A DNA stretch of 25,073 nucleotides from Mesotaenium endlicherianum (GCA_009602735.1 WELA01007430.1:586-25658); one strand, 5' to 3'. Shown: positions 1 through 9,043, numbered from the stretch's first letter. A program made the numbers and translations. The notes: a model not told the origin generated them from the sequence alone.

Positions 1-91
1 GAACAACCCCTTAAGGTGACACGCTGAAAAGGCAGTCAGTAAAGGAGGCTGGTCAGGTTCAGTTCCCTTATTTAAAACTTCTGCAGTTTAA

Positions 92-127
92 TGTTGTCGA
101 GGCGACAACAAGTTAAGTTGGAGGGAT
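92..127 (+). other. Perfect hairpin plus polypurine tract in front of the left LTR
   Basis: TGTTGTCG-AGG-CGACAACA (92-110) is a perfect 8-bp stem with a 3-nt loop. It is followed by the purine-rich AAGTTGGAGGGAT (115-127), which ends exactly where the LTR begins (TGTAATG). The same hairpin and tract stand before the right LTR (9008-9043). A polypurine tract primes plus-strand DNA and belongs before a 3' LTR, so its presence here suggests the left LTR is also the 3' LTR of an upstream copy cut by the window edge. Bases 1-91 show nothing I can identify with confidence. Confidence 0.6.
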
Positions 128-841
128 TGTAATGAATCAGTATATTAGTGGATATAATATTCATTTAAATATAATAGTTAATTAAGTTCAGCCTGCTAAA
201 CTTAGTTAATAGTCAGTCTGCTGGACTTCACATAATTATCAGTTTGCTGACTCAATCGAAAGCAGCAGGCTGAAAGTCCATATAAGTCAGCCTGCTGACA
301 CATTCTTTGACAGCAAGCTGACTTCCGTACTCGGTAGCAGCGAACTGCCTTGATATGCATCTAAGTGCGATATGCTAGATGAATAGCCAGATGACATCCC
401 TATGATGGATGGCTATTCGGGATGATGGGAGATGGCGGTGGATTTGGTTAACCGAGGTCCTACCAACGTGGTTAACTCCCGGGTAGGCGGTGCCATCGCA
501 CTGACCGTTGAACAGTAAACTCATTCCATGTACATATGCTAGGCATTGCTCTCGAGTTCGGCATTCGGAAACGAGGCCAACTCTCTTGTACAGCTTACTG
601 AGAGAAATCTGAATCCAAGGCGAGAAGCCATTGATACGCACTGTCTTCTAACCTTGCTTTTGTATGAGTTTACTGATTTGCATCATTGATGCTAGTTTAC
701 TCGCATTTGACTTACGAGTATTATTCCCTGCTAGTGTATTGTCCTTTGCCGTTTAACTAGTTAACGGAAATACCATAAAGATTACTTGCTGATATAAAGA
801 TCTTTATTAATTGCTAATCGCCTATTTGGTAAGTCGATTCA
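128..841 (+). repeat. 5' LTR of element 1
   Basis: It matches 9044-9756 nearly end to end and two inverted copies at 11691-12394 and 14490-15938. The start at TGTAATGAATCAG is set by the inverted copy at 15938, where homology begins exactly at this TG, and by the polypurine tract that precedes the other copies. The end is CGATTCA at 841, giving TG...CA termini. A TATAAAG lies at 793-799, very near the end, so its promoter role is doubtful. The central part (about 400-600) is far better conserved between copies than the first 180 bp. Confidence 0.9.
188..321 (+). promoter_or_regulatory. Six-unit array of near-palindromic TCAGCCTGCTGA motifs at ~25-bp spacing in the LTR
   Basis: Variants of TCAGCCTGCTGA start at 188, 213, 239, 263 (reverse), 287 and 311 (reverse), with intervals of 24-26 bp. 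The same array stands in the 3' LTR at 9105, 9129, 9155, 9179, 9202 and 9226. Degenerate units also occur in the two inverted LTRs. The position in the first third of the LTR corresponds to U3, where retroelement promoter and enhancer sites usually lie. A role as a protein-binding array is inferred from position, repetition and spacing only. Confidence 0.55.
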
Positions 842-1039
842 TTTCAATAGGGCACTTGTAGTCTAAATCCCAGGCCCTCAAAGTTTGGCAATTATAAGAT
901 ATAATGCCTCAAAGTTGGAGATATATTGCGCACATATTTGAGCATTATTAAATGCCATTTCAATCGTTAATGACATTCATGATTATAAATAAAAATTACC
1001 AAATTAGAAACTTCATGATGTGTAATTTTCAAAACTTTG
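842..1039 (+). other. AT-rich leader between 5' LTR and gag; no recognisable primer-binding site
   Basis: Element B has a tRNA-complementary TGGTATC motif a few bases after its 5' LTR, but this leader starts with unrelated sequence (TTTCAATAGGGCAC) and I find no such motif. It shows no clear homology to element B until about 1040, where gag similarity starts. The segment may have been replaced or inserted. Confidence 0.45.
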
Positions 1040-2454
1040 ACTCAAAACCAGGCGGAAAGCCATGTAGCGGGAACCCGTACCTATTCTAAAGCAGTGGCAG
1101 ATACTGCAGCTAGAGAGGCTGCAGATGAGGCACCTGCTATTGCCGTAGTCGCAGCACAGCAAGCTGAGGAGGAGTGAGCCAGATTAGAAGCTGAACAATT
1201 AGCAAAGGCTGCTGAAGATACAGAAAGGAGGGAAAGACAGCCAGCTGAAGAGCGCACTGTGGAGGAACTTATGGCATCAAGGGCCAATGTTCTGAACCCA
1301 CCTCCTGCTGTACAGCTCAATGTACCCCTAGGTCAAATACGTGACCGGCTGAATGCGGCAGGAATTGCTGCTGCAGGAGCGAGAGGGACTGTTGAGGACA
1401 CTACTCAGCGAGTAGATGCCAATGCTGCTGCTGCATTTGCTAGACTACCACCCCAGAGTGTAGACTTGGGAGCATTGTTCGTTCAAATGCAGTCGCAAAT
1501 GGCGACCATGTATTAGTCCCAACAGGAGGACAAAAGAATCATAATGTCCCTACTGCGGGACAGAGACGAACTGGGTCTCAAACCACTAGTGGTGGTGGCC
1601 GAGGGCCTAGCAAGCCCAAGCCGAAACCCCCCCAGGAATATGATCCTGAGGGAAACGAAAAATATTACCTGATCAAGTTTCTCGTTGATGTTGAGCAGTG
1701 GCTGGAGAACTACCCAGAACTGCAAGATTACGAGAAGGTCAGGCACACCGGTGCGCTACTGAAAGGCAGTGCCGCAGACTGGTGGCTTTACTGGAAAGGA
1801 GAGCGTAAGGCTCGGCAACTCGGTGACCCTACGTGGGTAGAGTTTGTCGAGAAGTTGCATGAGAAGTTTGATGTCATCAACCAGCAGGAGAAAGCTATCT
1901 ATGCGATGATCTCCCTGACACTGAAGCAGACCACTTCAGTTGCTGAGTTTGCTCAAAAGTTCCAAGAGAACATGATGAAGCAGCCTGATTTGCCAGAACG
2001 GTATAGGATAGCATACTTCAGGTATGGCTTGAAATCCGAAGTCTCTGGTCATTTCGCTGAGAAGAAGTACGAGAAACTGGCTGACTTGATCCAGGATGCT
2101 GATGCCTGGGATCAGCAGCAGTTCAATCACAAGCGCCAAAGTAATGCTTTGGTGTCTAAGATTGTCAAAAAGCCCCACGGTTCCTACAATGCAATTGAGT
2201 GAGACCAGGCTGCGGATGATCAGGGTGACGAATATGAGTATGAGTATAATGCCATACAGTCTAGAGGTAGAGGTGGTTTCCCTCGAGGCGGCTATGGAAG
2301 AGGTGGTGGTAGGACTAAGCCGAGACCAGCCTCAGCAAAATCTACTTGCTACCATTGTCAGCAGAAAGGCCACTACAGAGAACAGTGTCCGGTCAAGCAC
2401 CTGCCTAAGGTCGAGAGAAAAGACCAGCCTTTAAAAGACAGCAACAGTCAGTAA
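1040..2454 (+). pseudogene. gag: gag of element 1 (capsid and zinc knuckle), interrupted
   Basis: Gag forms the particle that packages element RNA. The reading runs in one frame from 1040 to about 1578 and, after an apparent 1-nt loss, in another frame to the TAA at 2452. The N-terminal part is Ala/Glu-rich and resembles the gag start of element B. A Retrotrans_gag-type core follows (motifs VEQWLENY, SAADWWLYW, WVEFVEKL, AYFRYGLK), then an Arg/Gly-rich stretch and one CCHC zinc knuckle, CYHCQQKGHYREQC, from 2347. In-frame stops lie at 1176 (TGA), 1514 (TAG) and 2200 (TGA). Sister copies have sense codons at the first and third, but element B shares the TAG at 1514. The end overlaps the pol frame, which is open from 2409. 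Confidence 0.85.
2430..2436 (+). promoter_or_regulatory. Probable -1 ribosomal frameshift site between gag and pol (TTTAAAA)
   Basis: In the gag frame the codons are ccT-TTA-AAA, exactly the X XXY YYZ pattern of a -1 slippery heptamer. A -1 slip gives TTT-AAA-AGA, which is the pol frame (open from 2409). The gag stop follows at 2452-2454, 15 nt after the heptamer. The matching point of the second copy has an in-phase run of A (11240-11246). I did not identify a clear downstream stem-loop or pseudoknot. Confidence 0.6.
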
Positions 2455-2522
2455 TCCAGTCTACTGACTGTGAGGATGCTAGAGATAGTGAGTCGTCACT
2501 AGCTGCCCTCGTAGCAGGTATT

Positions 2523-5500
2523 ATGGGTCCTGCTGAACTGGATTCACTATGCATGCCTGACAACCAGATAAAGGAGACCATCAGCAATATAGACGTCCAG
2601 AGAGTGCACACTCTGGATGCTCTTGTTCCACCTGATGTCCAACATTTCTTTGCTACGTCAGGAGAACAATGCGAAAGTCAGGAAAAGACAGTCCCCCCTA
2701 TCCTACTGCATTGCATGATTGCAGGTAGGAAGGTGAGGGCATTTGTTGACGGAGGGGCGTCACATACTTTTATCCACAAGGACTTAGTTAAGCGGCTAAG
2801 GCTGCCTACTGTCACCCAAGGGAATAGAAAAATATTCCTTGGAGATGCCTCAAGTATCCCGGGAGGAGTTATAACCAAGCCTATTGAGGTCCAGTTAGGT
2901 TCTGGCATTGCAGTTCTAACTGAAACGCTTACATTTGAGGTACTCAACACTGGCTTTTATGATCTCGTGCTAGGCAGGTCCTGGCTTAATAGACATCAAG
3001 CTGAAGTGTGTTGGAGCAGAGGTACAGTTAAAGTGAGAGGAGCCAGTGATGGGCAGACTGACTTGGCACCCACCAGTGCTCTTCCTCTTGTCCTGTGTGG
3101 ATGGCAAATGAAGGAAAAGAAGAGGCTTCCAGAAGGATGCAAGTTGCTGAATGCAATGGAGTTCGTCAAAAGCTGGAACCAGAAGGAAGACAGAATGTTC
3201 TGTCTGCTGCTAAGAGAGGTACCTCCTCAACCTGAAGAAGTGGTTGAGAAAAAGGTACACCCTCCGGAACACCCTACTGCTGCAAACATTGTTGCTCAGT
3301 ACACGGATGTGTTTAATATGCCTCCAGGACTACCCCCTAAGCGGGAAGTAGATCATAGGATTGATTTATTACCTGGTAGCCAGCCACCCTGGCAACGCAC
3401 GTATGGCTTGTCTTATTTGGAGAGTGAGGAGTTGAAAACACAGATTGCAGAGCTGGAGGAAAATGGTTACATTTCTCCCAGTAAATCACCGTACGGCGCA
3501 CCTATCCTATTTGTTAAGAAAAAGGATGGCAGTATGCGGATGTGTGTGGATTACAGAGCCCTGAACAGAATTACAGTAAAGAACAAGTATGCTTTACCCA
3601 GAATCGAGGACTTGCTTGATACCCTGTCTGGCGCTAAGGTGTTCAGTAAGATAGATCTCAAGAGTGGTTATCATCAAATCAGAATTGCTGAGGGGGATGA
3701 ACACAAGACTGCTTTCCGCACACGTTATGGACACTATGAGTTCAACGTGATGCCATTTGGACTGACTAATGCTCCTGCTACCTTTATGGGTGCTATGAAT
3801 GACATTTTCAGACCTTATTTGGATAAGTTTGTGCAAGTTTTCCTGGATGATATTTTAATTTTCTCTAAAGATGAAGCTCAGCACACTGAACACTTAAAGA
3901 AAGTGCTGGACACTCTGCGGAAAAATCACTTGTATGCTAAAATGAGCAAGTGTGATTTCTTTAAGGAAAGTATTGAATTCTTAGGCCACGTTGTCAGTAA
4001 AGAGGGCATCAGTGTGGATCCTAAGAAAGTCCAGACCATAAGGGACTGGCCAGTACCACAGTCTGTCTCTGAAGTTAGATCCTTCCTCGGGTTGGCTAAC
4101 TACTATAGGAGATTTATTGAGAATTATTCCACAAAGGCCAGTAAACTGACTGACCTTACTAAGAAAGACATCGGGTATGTGTGGGGGGAAGAGCAGCAGG
4201 CTGCCTTCCAGACCCTTAAAGATGCCCTTTGTTCTGCCCCAGTGCTAGCCGTGTATGACCCCAGCAAACCGGTGCAGGTGGTTACTGATGCCTCTGATTT
4301 TGCCATGGGTGCTATTTTGTTGCAGCCTGCTGACAAAACCACAAAGGATGGTAAGGTACGGCAGGAGTGGCATCCTGTGTTGTATGAGTCTATGAAATTT
4401 AATCCAGCGGAGATTAATTACTCAGTGCATGATAAAGAGCTGCTAGCTATCATTCATGTACTCAAACAGTGGAGAGCATACTTACATGGTAAAGCTTTTA
4501 AGGTGATTACAGATCATCTAGCTCTGACCCACTTTCAGAAGAAGTCCAAGCTGTCGAGGAGGGAGAACCGCTGGAGCCAGATGCTGGAGCAGTTCCAAGT
4601 CCAGATCGACTACAAACCAGGGAAGTTGAATCCTGCTGATGCACTCTCTAGAAGACCTGACTTGCAAGAAAGGAACTTTAGTCAGCATACTGTAGATAAA
4701 GTCCTGTGTGCACTCACTTCACTAAAGGTGAAAAAGTCCTTCCTTGAACAACTTAGGAAAGCCTACCTTTCTGACCCAACATTTGAGCCCAGCCCCACTA
4801 CTGGTATGTGTCGTGCTACCGCACTCGGGTATAAGCTCAAGGGAGGGGTCTGGGTGACTGAAACCACTTCAGGCAGGCTGAAGCTGGTCATTCCTAATAA
4901 TTTGGAAATAAGGTCTCTCTTACTGAGTCAAGCTCATGACAGTCTCCTGGGTGGACATTTGGGGCAGGCCAAAACTGTTGGCAAACTGGCAAAACATTAT
5001 CATTGGGAGGGGTTACCCCGGGAGGTCTTGAAATATGTCAAGTCCTGTGACCAGTGTCAGAGAAATAAGTCTCGGCACACACCACCCGGAGGTCTCTTGC
5101 AACCGCTACCCATCCCAGCGGGACGCTGGGAAACTATATCCATGGACTGGGTGGTCTCACTACCAAGAACTGCCAACGGGCATGATTCAATACTGGTAGT
5201 CGTGGATAAACTGACAAAAATGGTCATTTTTATCCCCACAACTGTCAAAGTGACTGCACTCGAAACAGCGAGACAGTTTTACAACCATGTAGTATGCCAA
5301 CATGGGCTCCCTTCTAATATCATCTCAGACAGAGACTCAAAATTCACCTCTAAGTTCTGGAGAGCTTTAATGGGGTTAATGGGAGTCAAACAGCTGCTCA
5401 GCACAGCAAACCACCCTCAGACTGATGGGCAGACTGAAAGAACTAACCGAGTTCTGCAGGAGGTGCTGAGAGCATATATTAACCAAAAACAAGATAATTG

Positions 5501-6239
5501 GGATGACCTGTTGCCTCAAATTCAGTTTGCGGTCAACAGTGCGGTGCACGCGTCAACGGGCAAAACTCCTTTTGAACTCAGCCTGGGTAGAGTCCCTAAG
5601 TCTCCTCTAGATGTGCTAGGGGAATCTTTAACTCACCCTGAAGGGATTGACAACCCGGTCTCCCTCCAGTTAACTCAGGAGTTTGCTGACACCCTGTCAG
5701 AAGTCCAACGAAACTTGCACACGGCCCAAGAAAACCAACAAAAATACGCTAATCAACACCGTCGGGAACTGACATTTTCCAAGGGGGATTTAGTCAAACT
5801 GCATTCTCAGCACCTGTACCTCCCTGGTGTGGTCAAGAAAAAGCTTGGCCCTGTCTGGGTCGGTCCATATTCGGTGGTCCGTCGTGTCGGTCAGAATGCT
5901 TACAAACTGAACATGTCAGCTGACTACAAGGGTCACCCGGTCTTTAATGTCTCCTTCCTGGAACCATACATCAAAGGTGATACACTGTTCACAGGTCGGT
6001 TGCCTGTCCAACCGGGACCGGTCCCCGCTCTCCGGGACGGCGACCCTGAGGAATATGAGGTCGATGAGAATTTAGACGCTCGCTCGGTCCGTCGATCGTC
6101 TACATATGTCATGAAGTACCTCATCCGATGGAAGGGTTACGATGCCTCTGGGGACACTTGGGAGTTTAAAGACCAGCTGACCAATGCCAAAGGGGCGTTG
6201 AAACGATTCCACCTTCGGGCGGCTGGAGCCCCTCCATAA
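2523..6239 (+). CDS. pol: Pol polyprotein: protease, reverse transcriptase, RNase H, integrase, chromodomain
   Basis: This polyprotein copies element RNA to DNA and inserts it into chromatin. The 1238 residues from the first ATG contain an aspartic protease with FVDGGAS (Asp76). Reverse transcriptase follows, with FLDDILIFS (439-447), and then RNase H with TDAS (Asp589), DKEL (Glu639) and TDHLAL (Asp664). Integrase has the zinc site His805/His812/Cys842/Cys845 and the triad Asp875, Asp936 and Glu972 (D,D-35-E). A chromodomain lies at about 1176-1230, with Tyr1178, Trp1203 and Trp1213 as likely cage residues for methyl-lysine. The frame has no stop although gag around it is broken. It is open upstream to 2409, so the natural product is probably a Gag-Pol fusion made by -1 frameshifting at 2430, not a start at this ATG. 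The chromodomain suggests targeting to heterochromatin (family knowledge). Confidence 0.96.
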   Translation: MGPAELDSLCMPDNQIKETISNIDVQRVHTLDALVPPDVQHFFATSGEQCESQEKTVPPILLHCMIAGRKVRAFVDGGASHTFIHKDLVKRLRLPTVTQGNRKIFLGDASSIPGGVITKPIEVQLGSGIAVLTETLTFEVLNTGFYDLVLGRSWLNRHQAEVCWSRGTVKVRGASDGQTDLAPTSALPLVLCGWQMKEKKRLPEGCKLLNAMEFVKSWNQKEDRMFCLLLREVPPQPEEVVEKKVHPPEHPTAANIVAQYTDVFNMPPGLPPKREVDHRIDLLPGSQPPWQRTYGLSYLESEELKTQIAELEENGYISPSKSPYGAPILFVKKKDGSMRMCVDYRALNRITVKNKYALPRIEDLLDTLSGAKVFSKIDLKSGYHQIRIAEGDEHKTAFRTRYGHYEFNVMPFGLTNAPATFMGAMNDIFRPYLDKFVQVFLDDILIFSKDEAQHTEHLKKVLDTLRKNHLYAKMSKCDFFKESIEFLGHVVSKEGISVDPKKVQTIRDWPVPQSVSEVRSFLGLANYYRRFIENYSTKASKLTDLTKKDIGYVWGEEQQAAFQTLKDALCSAPVLAVYDPSKPVQVVTDASDFAMGAILLQPADKTTKDGKVRQEWHPVLYESMKFNPAEINYSVHDKELLAIIHVLKQWRAYLHGKAFKVITDHLALTHFQKKSKLSRRENRWSQMLEQFQVQIDYKPGKLNPADALSRRPDLQERNFSQHTVDKVLCALTSLKVKKSFLEQLRKAYLSDPTFEPSPTTGMCRATALGYKLKGGVWVTETTSGRLKLVIPNNLEIRSLLLSQAHDSLLGGHLGQAKTVGKLAKHYHWEGLPREVLKYVKSCDQCQRNKSRHTPPGGLLQPLPIPAGRWETISMDWVVSLPRTANGHDSILVVVDKLTKMVIFIPTTVKVTALETARQFYNHVVCQHGLPSNIISDRDSKFTSKFWRALMGLMGVKQLLSTANHPQTDGQTERTNRVLQEVLRAYINQKQDNWDDLLPQIQFAVNSAVHASTGKTPFELSLGRVPKSPLDVLGESLTHPEGIDNPVSLQLTQEFADTLSEVQRNLHTAQENQQKYANQHRRELTFSKGDLVKLHSQHLYLPGVVKKKLGPVWVGPYSVVRRVGQNAYKLNMSADYKGHPVFNVSFLEPYIKGDTLFTGRLPVQPGPVPALRDGDPEEYEVDENLDARSVRRSSTYVMKYLIRWKGYDASGDTWEFKDQLTNAKGALKRFHLRAAGAPP

Positions 6240-6579
6240 CTGTCATTTCAGTTGACACGGGAAGGTGACAGGCGGTCCTGTCTCCATTTAAGTTGGAGAG
6301 GAAAATATATGACAGTTAGTGAGCGAGAGCGATAAAAGGACAGTTACGTGAATCCTAAGTGTCAGCATAGTGACAGATGGGACAGCCTGGCCCACCATAT
6401 TACACACTCAACCTGCGCTCACACTCACTTGCTCTCTAACTCAATTTTCCCTTATATTCATTCACACCACGTACTCCACACTAGGAACTCTCCCGATCGC
6501 GTTCCTCTTCATCAAGGGCACTCAGTAGCGGCAAGATATCATGACTTCACTAACTGCATTGTGTTTATAATTGAGCAGG
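6240..6579 (+). other. Spacer after pol with a second hairpin and polypurine-like module
   Basis: GACAGG-CGGT-CCTGTC (6267-6282) is a perfect 6-bp stem. It is followed by AAGTTGGAGAGGAAAA (6290-6305), which resembles the tract before the LTRs. The second copy keeps the same arrangement at 10089-10126. The spacer ends with ACTAAC (6549-6554) and GAGCAG (AG at 6577-6578) just before the ATG at 6580, which resembles a branch point and a 3' splice site. Confidence 0.55.
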
Positions 6580-7518
6580 ATGACTCAAAAGTCGGAACTC
6601 AAGAGGAAGAGAAGGGCGGAAGAGGCACATGCAGAATACTTGCAATTCCGTGGAGACATCGAATCATCCTCCATCTTCGCTCGGGAATCACAACGACTCC
6701 AACAACAGCGGGAGGCACAGAAGAAGAAGGAGGAGGAGGAACAGGCCAGACTGAGGCAGGAAGAAATGGACAGAAAAGCTGCAGAGGAGGCCAAGAAAGC
6801 AGAGGAGGAGAGGCAAGCTGAGGAGAAGCGGAAGCAGCAGGCTGAAGAAGAAGAACAGAGGAGAATCAGCAGCTACCGCTACACAGTGCTGGGCAAGGGC
6901 TTTGATCTACTGGAGGAGGCCTTCAAGTATGCCCAGAGAAGTCGCAGTGAGTCGCAGAAGGAAATCCTCCAGAGGGAAGGGGAGACATCCGAAAACTTTG
7001 ACAAGTATATAGAGGTCGGCACAGGGCTCCTCCTCTACCACGATTGCGCCAGGATGGTAGGATATACGGACAGAGAGGCCAAGGCAATGGCCCAGGTGAT
7101 CGAAGCAGAGGCTGTATCGATTCCTGGTATCTGGGGGGAGGATAGGGTTATCAGGATGATCCCCATGGATGCGAACAGCTTTAAGGACTCTACAGCCCAT
7201 AACAGGTTCAAGGCCATGTATAATGAGGTGGAGAGAAGGAGCTGGGAATTCTTGGCCAGGGAAACCAGTCAGCTGGACTTTGCAGGGCACTGGTACCCTT
7301 GTACTCTTAAAAGGACAGACCCTGCCTTCTTCCAAAAGCCCACCGATTGGCGGTGGATGACCATCAACATGAGGGACCAGCAGAGTGACAGGGCGACGGA
7401 TGAGGATTTCCTGACAGACCTAAAGGGGAACATAGTACTGCCCCCTCACATTGCGGCTTGGGACCCAAGATTGGATGGAGTCAGAGACTGCATGAGCCAA
7501 GAGATGCAGGGGGACTGA
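6580..7518 (+). CDS. Extra retrotransposon gene, 5' part: coiled-coil protein of unknown function
   Basis: I do not recognise the family. The 312 residues start MTQKSELKRKRR, a basic stretch that could be a nuclear signal. A strongly charged Glu/Lys/Gln/Arg coiled coil follows at about 38-95, and then a globular part beginning SSYRYTVLGKGFDLLEE. This part contains LLLYHDCARMVGYT, FAGHWYPCTLKRTDP and LPPHIAAWDPR. There is no signal peptide, membrane segment or zinc knuckle, so it does not look like an envelope or a second nucleocapsid. Homologous pieces occur at 10445-10741 (+) and 12561-13852 (-), so it is a regular component of this family. The TGA at 7516 is probably a mutation: element B reads through here and continues into sequence matching 8231 onward. 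ATG 6580 was chosen because the second copy has an equivalent ATGAC start. Confidence 0.75.
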   Translation: MTQKSELKRKRRAEEAHAEYLQFRGDIESSSIFARESQRLQQQREAQKKKEEEEQARLRQEEMDRKAAEEAKKAEEERQAEEKRKQQAEEEEQRRISSYRYTVLGKGFDLLEEAFKYAQRSRSESQKEILQREGETSENFDKYIEVGTGLLLYHDCARMVGYTDREAKAMAQVIEAEAVSIPGIWGEDRVIRMIPMDANSFKDSTAHNRFKAMYNEVERRSWEFLARETSQLDFAGHWYPCTLKRTDPAFFQKPTDWRWMTINMRDQQSDRATDEDFLTDLKGNIVLPPHIAAWDPRLDGVRDCMSQEMQGD

Positions 7519-7529
7519 AAAGGGGAAGG

Positions 7530-8230
7530 GTGCGGGGAGTGCGCCCATACACACTCACGCACACTCACCCGCGAGTGGAAGCGTGCACGAGGACCTTTCC
7601 TAGTTGCATACACAAGGTGGAGTGGCTTGGTGGTATGCCACTCTTGCAAGAGTTAGAGGGCTACATGAGAGAGGAGTGGAAAAGAACTCACTTTATTAAG
7701 AAAAGTCGTGTACAAGATAAGAAGGTTAGACTAGACTAAGCCCCCTTTTTACTTCCTTATGCTTCCCATTCATCCTTTAACTCTAAGTGTTCTCTCTAGC
7801 AAGGTACCTCCAGAACCTTCTCCTATGGCTCCTTCCATATACTTGACCTTGCCTAGTTGGACAAGCTAGCACACTCACACGCACACAATCACACCCTAGA
7901 ATATTCTACTACACAATCCACTAACTCCTCACGGAGTTTCTAGAAATTCCACGATCACTTTGGCACTCTACGTAATTGTACGTACTTTCTGGAACCCTCA
8001 TGTTTCAATGTCCTACTTTCTGGACTCCAACCGAAATTTTCGTCACTGGACCTGTCCTTGTCACTAAATAGAATCTGTGACATTAAAAACTCACTAAAAA
8101 CTTCCAAAATTCATAACTATCTCAATACTTGTCCAAATGACGTGAAATAAAGGCCAAAGTTCTTCTAAAATCACACTCTATGCACATAAAATGCTAGAAA
8201 GAAACAAACTACACTTTCATAACCTTACAG
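7530..8230 (+). other. Candidate 701-bp intron in the extra gene
   Basis: The segment begins GTGCGGGG and ends CCTTACAG. Removing it joins GAA-GG to G-GAC-AGA in the same frame and gives a protein sequence (RSRARES) aligned with RTRARHS of element B, where the two sides are continuous near 13250. So the interruption is missing in the sister copy at the matching place. The inside is AT-rich with CACACGCAC runs and no convincing coding sequence. It could also be an unrelated insertion, since the 5' border is only moderately well placed. Confidence 0.55.
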
Positions 8231-8958
8231 GGACAGAAGTAGGGCCCGAGAGTCATTCTCAAAAGGGAAGCACGCTTATGCCGGATAGGCAAGCAAGCAA
8301 GGGGGAAAAGGACCTCTATGCGGTCCGGACTCAGCAGCCCCCACCAGCACCCAAAAGGGGAAGGTCAGTAGGATATTTTTTTTCTCGGGAAGAGCTCGAA
8401 CAGCTGACAGAAGAAACTCCAGAAGTCTCAAAAGAACCTTGGGACGGAGAGGAGGAGGAGTCAGAGGACGACGCGGAGGAAGGCGAGGAGGAGGACACTA
8501 GTCCCGCCATGATCCTGACACCTGCCACATCCCCTGTAAGGGAGAAGACGGGGTTGACCCTGCAGCAACTCGCTGAAGAGGAAGATATCACTTGGCTGGG
8601 AACTGCTAGAGGACAGAGCCCATCTGCAGGCACGGAGACCTAGTCAGACAGGGCAGACAGGAGGGCTGCTCGGGAGACAGCCAGAGGCCTGCCAGCATCT
8701 CCCTCGCAGAGAGGGCATGTACCCTTGGCTCATGTCATGCAACATCCTTCTGGAATGCCGGTATATGTACCTGTCAGTTTGAGGGCTGCCCAAGAGAAGG
8801 CTGCCTCCCTTCAGTTTCAAACTGTGCAGAAGGAAACAGCCCAGTTACTGCGTTCTCCGCGGAGCCCCTACGCGGATCCCCCAGGCTTCAGGAGACCCCA
8901 AGATAGGAGGAGGTCTGGCTCCCCTGAGTATAGGGCCTCAGGGACATTTCCCTCTTAA
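8231..8958 (+). pseudogene. Extra retrotransposon gene, 3' part (interrupted)
   Basis: This continues the unknown protein. It has a basic, proline-containing stretch (TQQPPPAPKRGRSVGYF), a very acidic Glu/Asp run at about 8440-8500, and a conserved tail. The tail includes RAARETARGLPASPSQRGHV and the pattern AQEKAAS...AQLLRS, closely matched in element B (12561-12848, minus strand). Breaks here are an apparent 4-bp duplication near 8300 that shifts the frame (CAAG repeated) and a TAG at 8641 where element B has CAG (Gln). With the 5' part, the ancestral protein would be about 550 residues. Confidence 0.7.
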
Positions 8959-9043
8959 TAGCAGTAGGCTGGGGACGAAAGGTACAGCACGCTGTTATTA
9001 ATATTAGTGTTGTCGAGGCGACAACATGATAAGTTGGAGGGTT
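8959..9043 (+). other. Element 1 tail: hairpin and 3' polypurine tract
   Basis: After the extra gene comes a short AT-rich tail, then the perfect hairpin TGTTGTCGAGGCGACAACA (9008-9026) and AAGTTGGAGGGTT (9031-9043), immediately followed by the LTR start TGTAATG. This is the expected place of the plus-strand primer. Confidence 0.75.

Noticed and set aside
188..321. Regularly spaced short repeats resembling a CRISPR array
   Set aside because: The units are only 11-12 bp, degenerate, of both orientations, and sit inside LTRs of a eukaryotic retrotransposon.
8331..8633. Serine-rich minus-strand frame
   Set aside because: It is the antisense of the acidic Glu/Asp region of the extra gene.
6580..8958. 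Envelope-like gene after pol
   Set aside because: There is no signal peptide, hydrophobic membrane segment or cysteine pattern; the protein is charged and coiled-coil rich.
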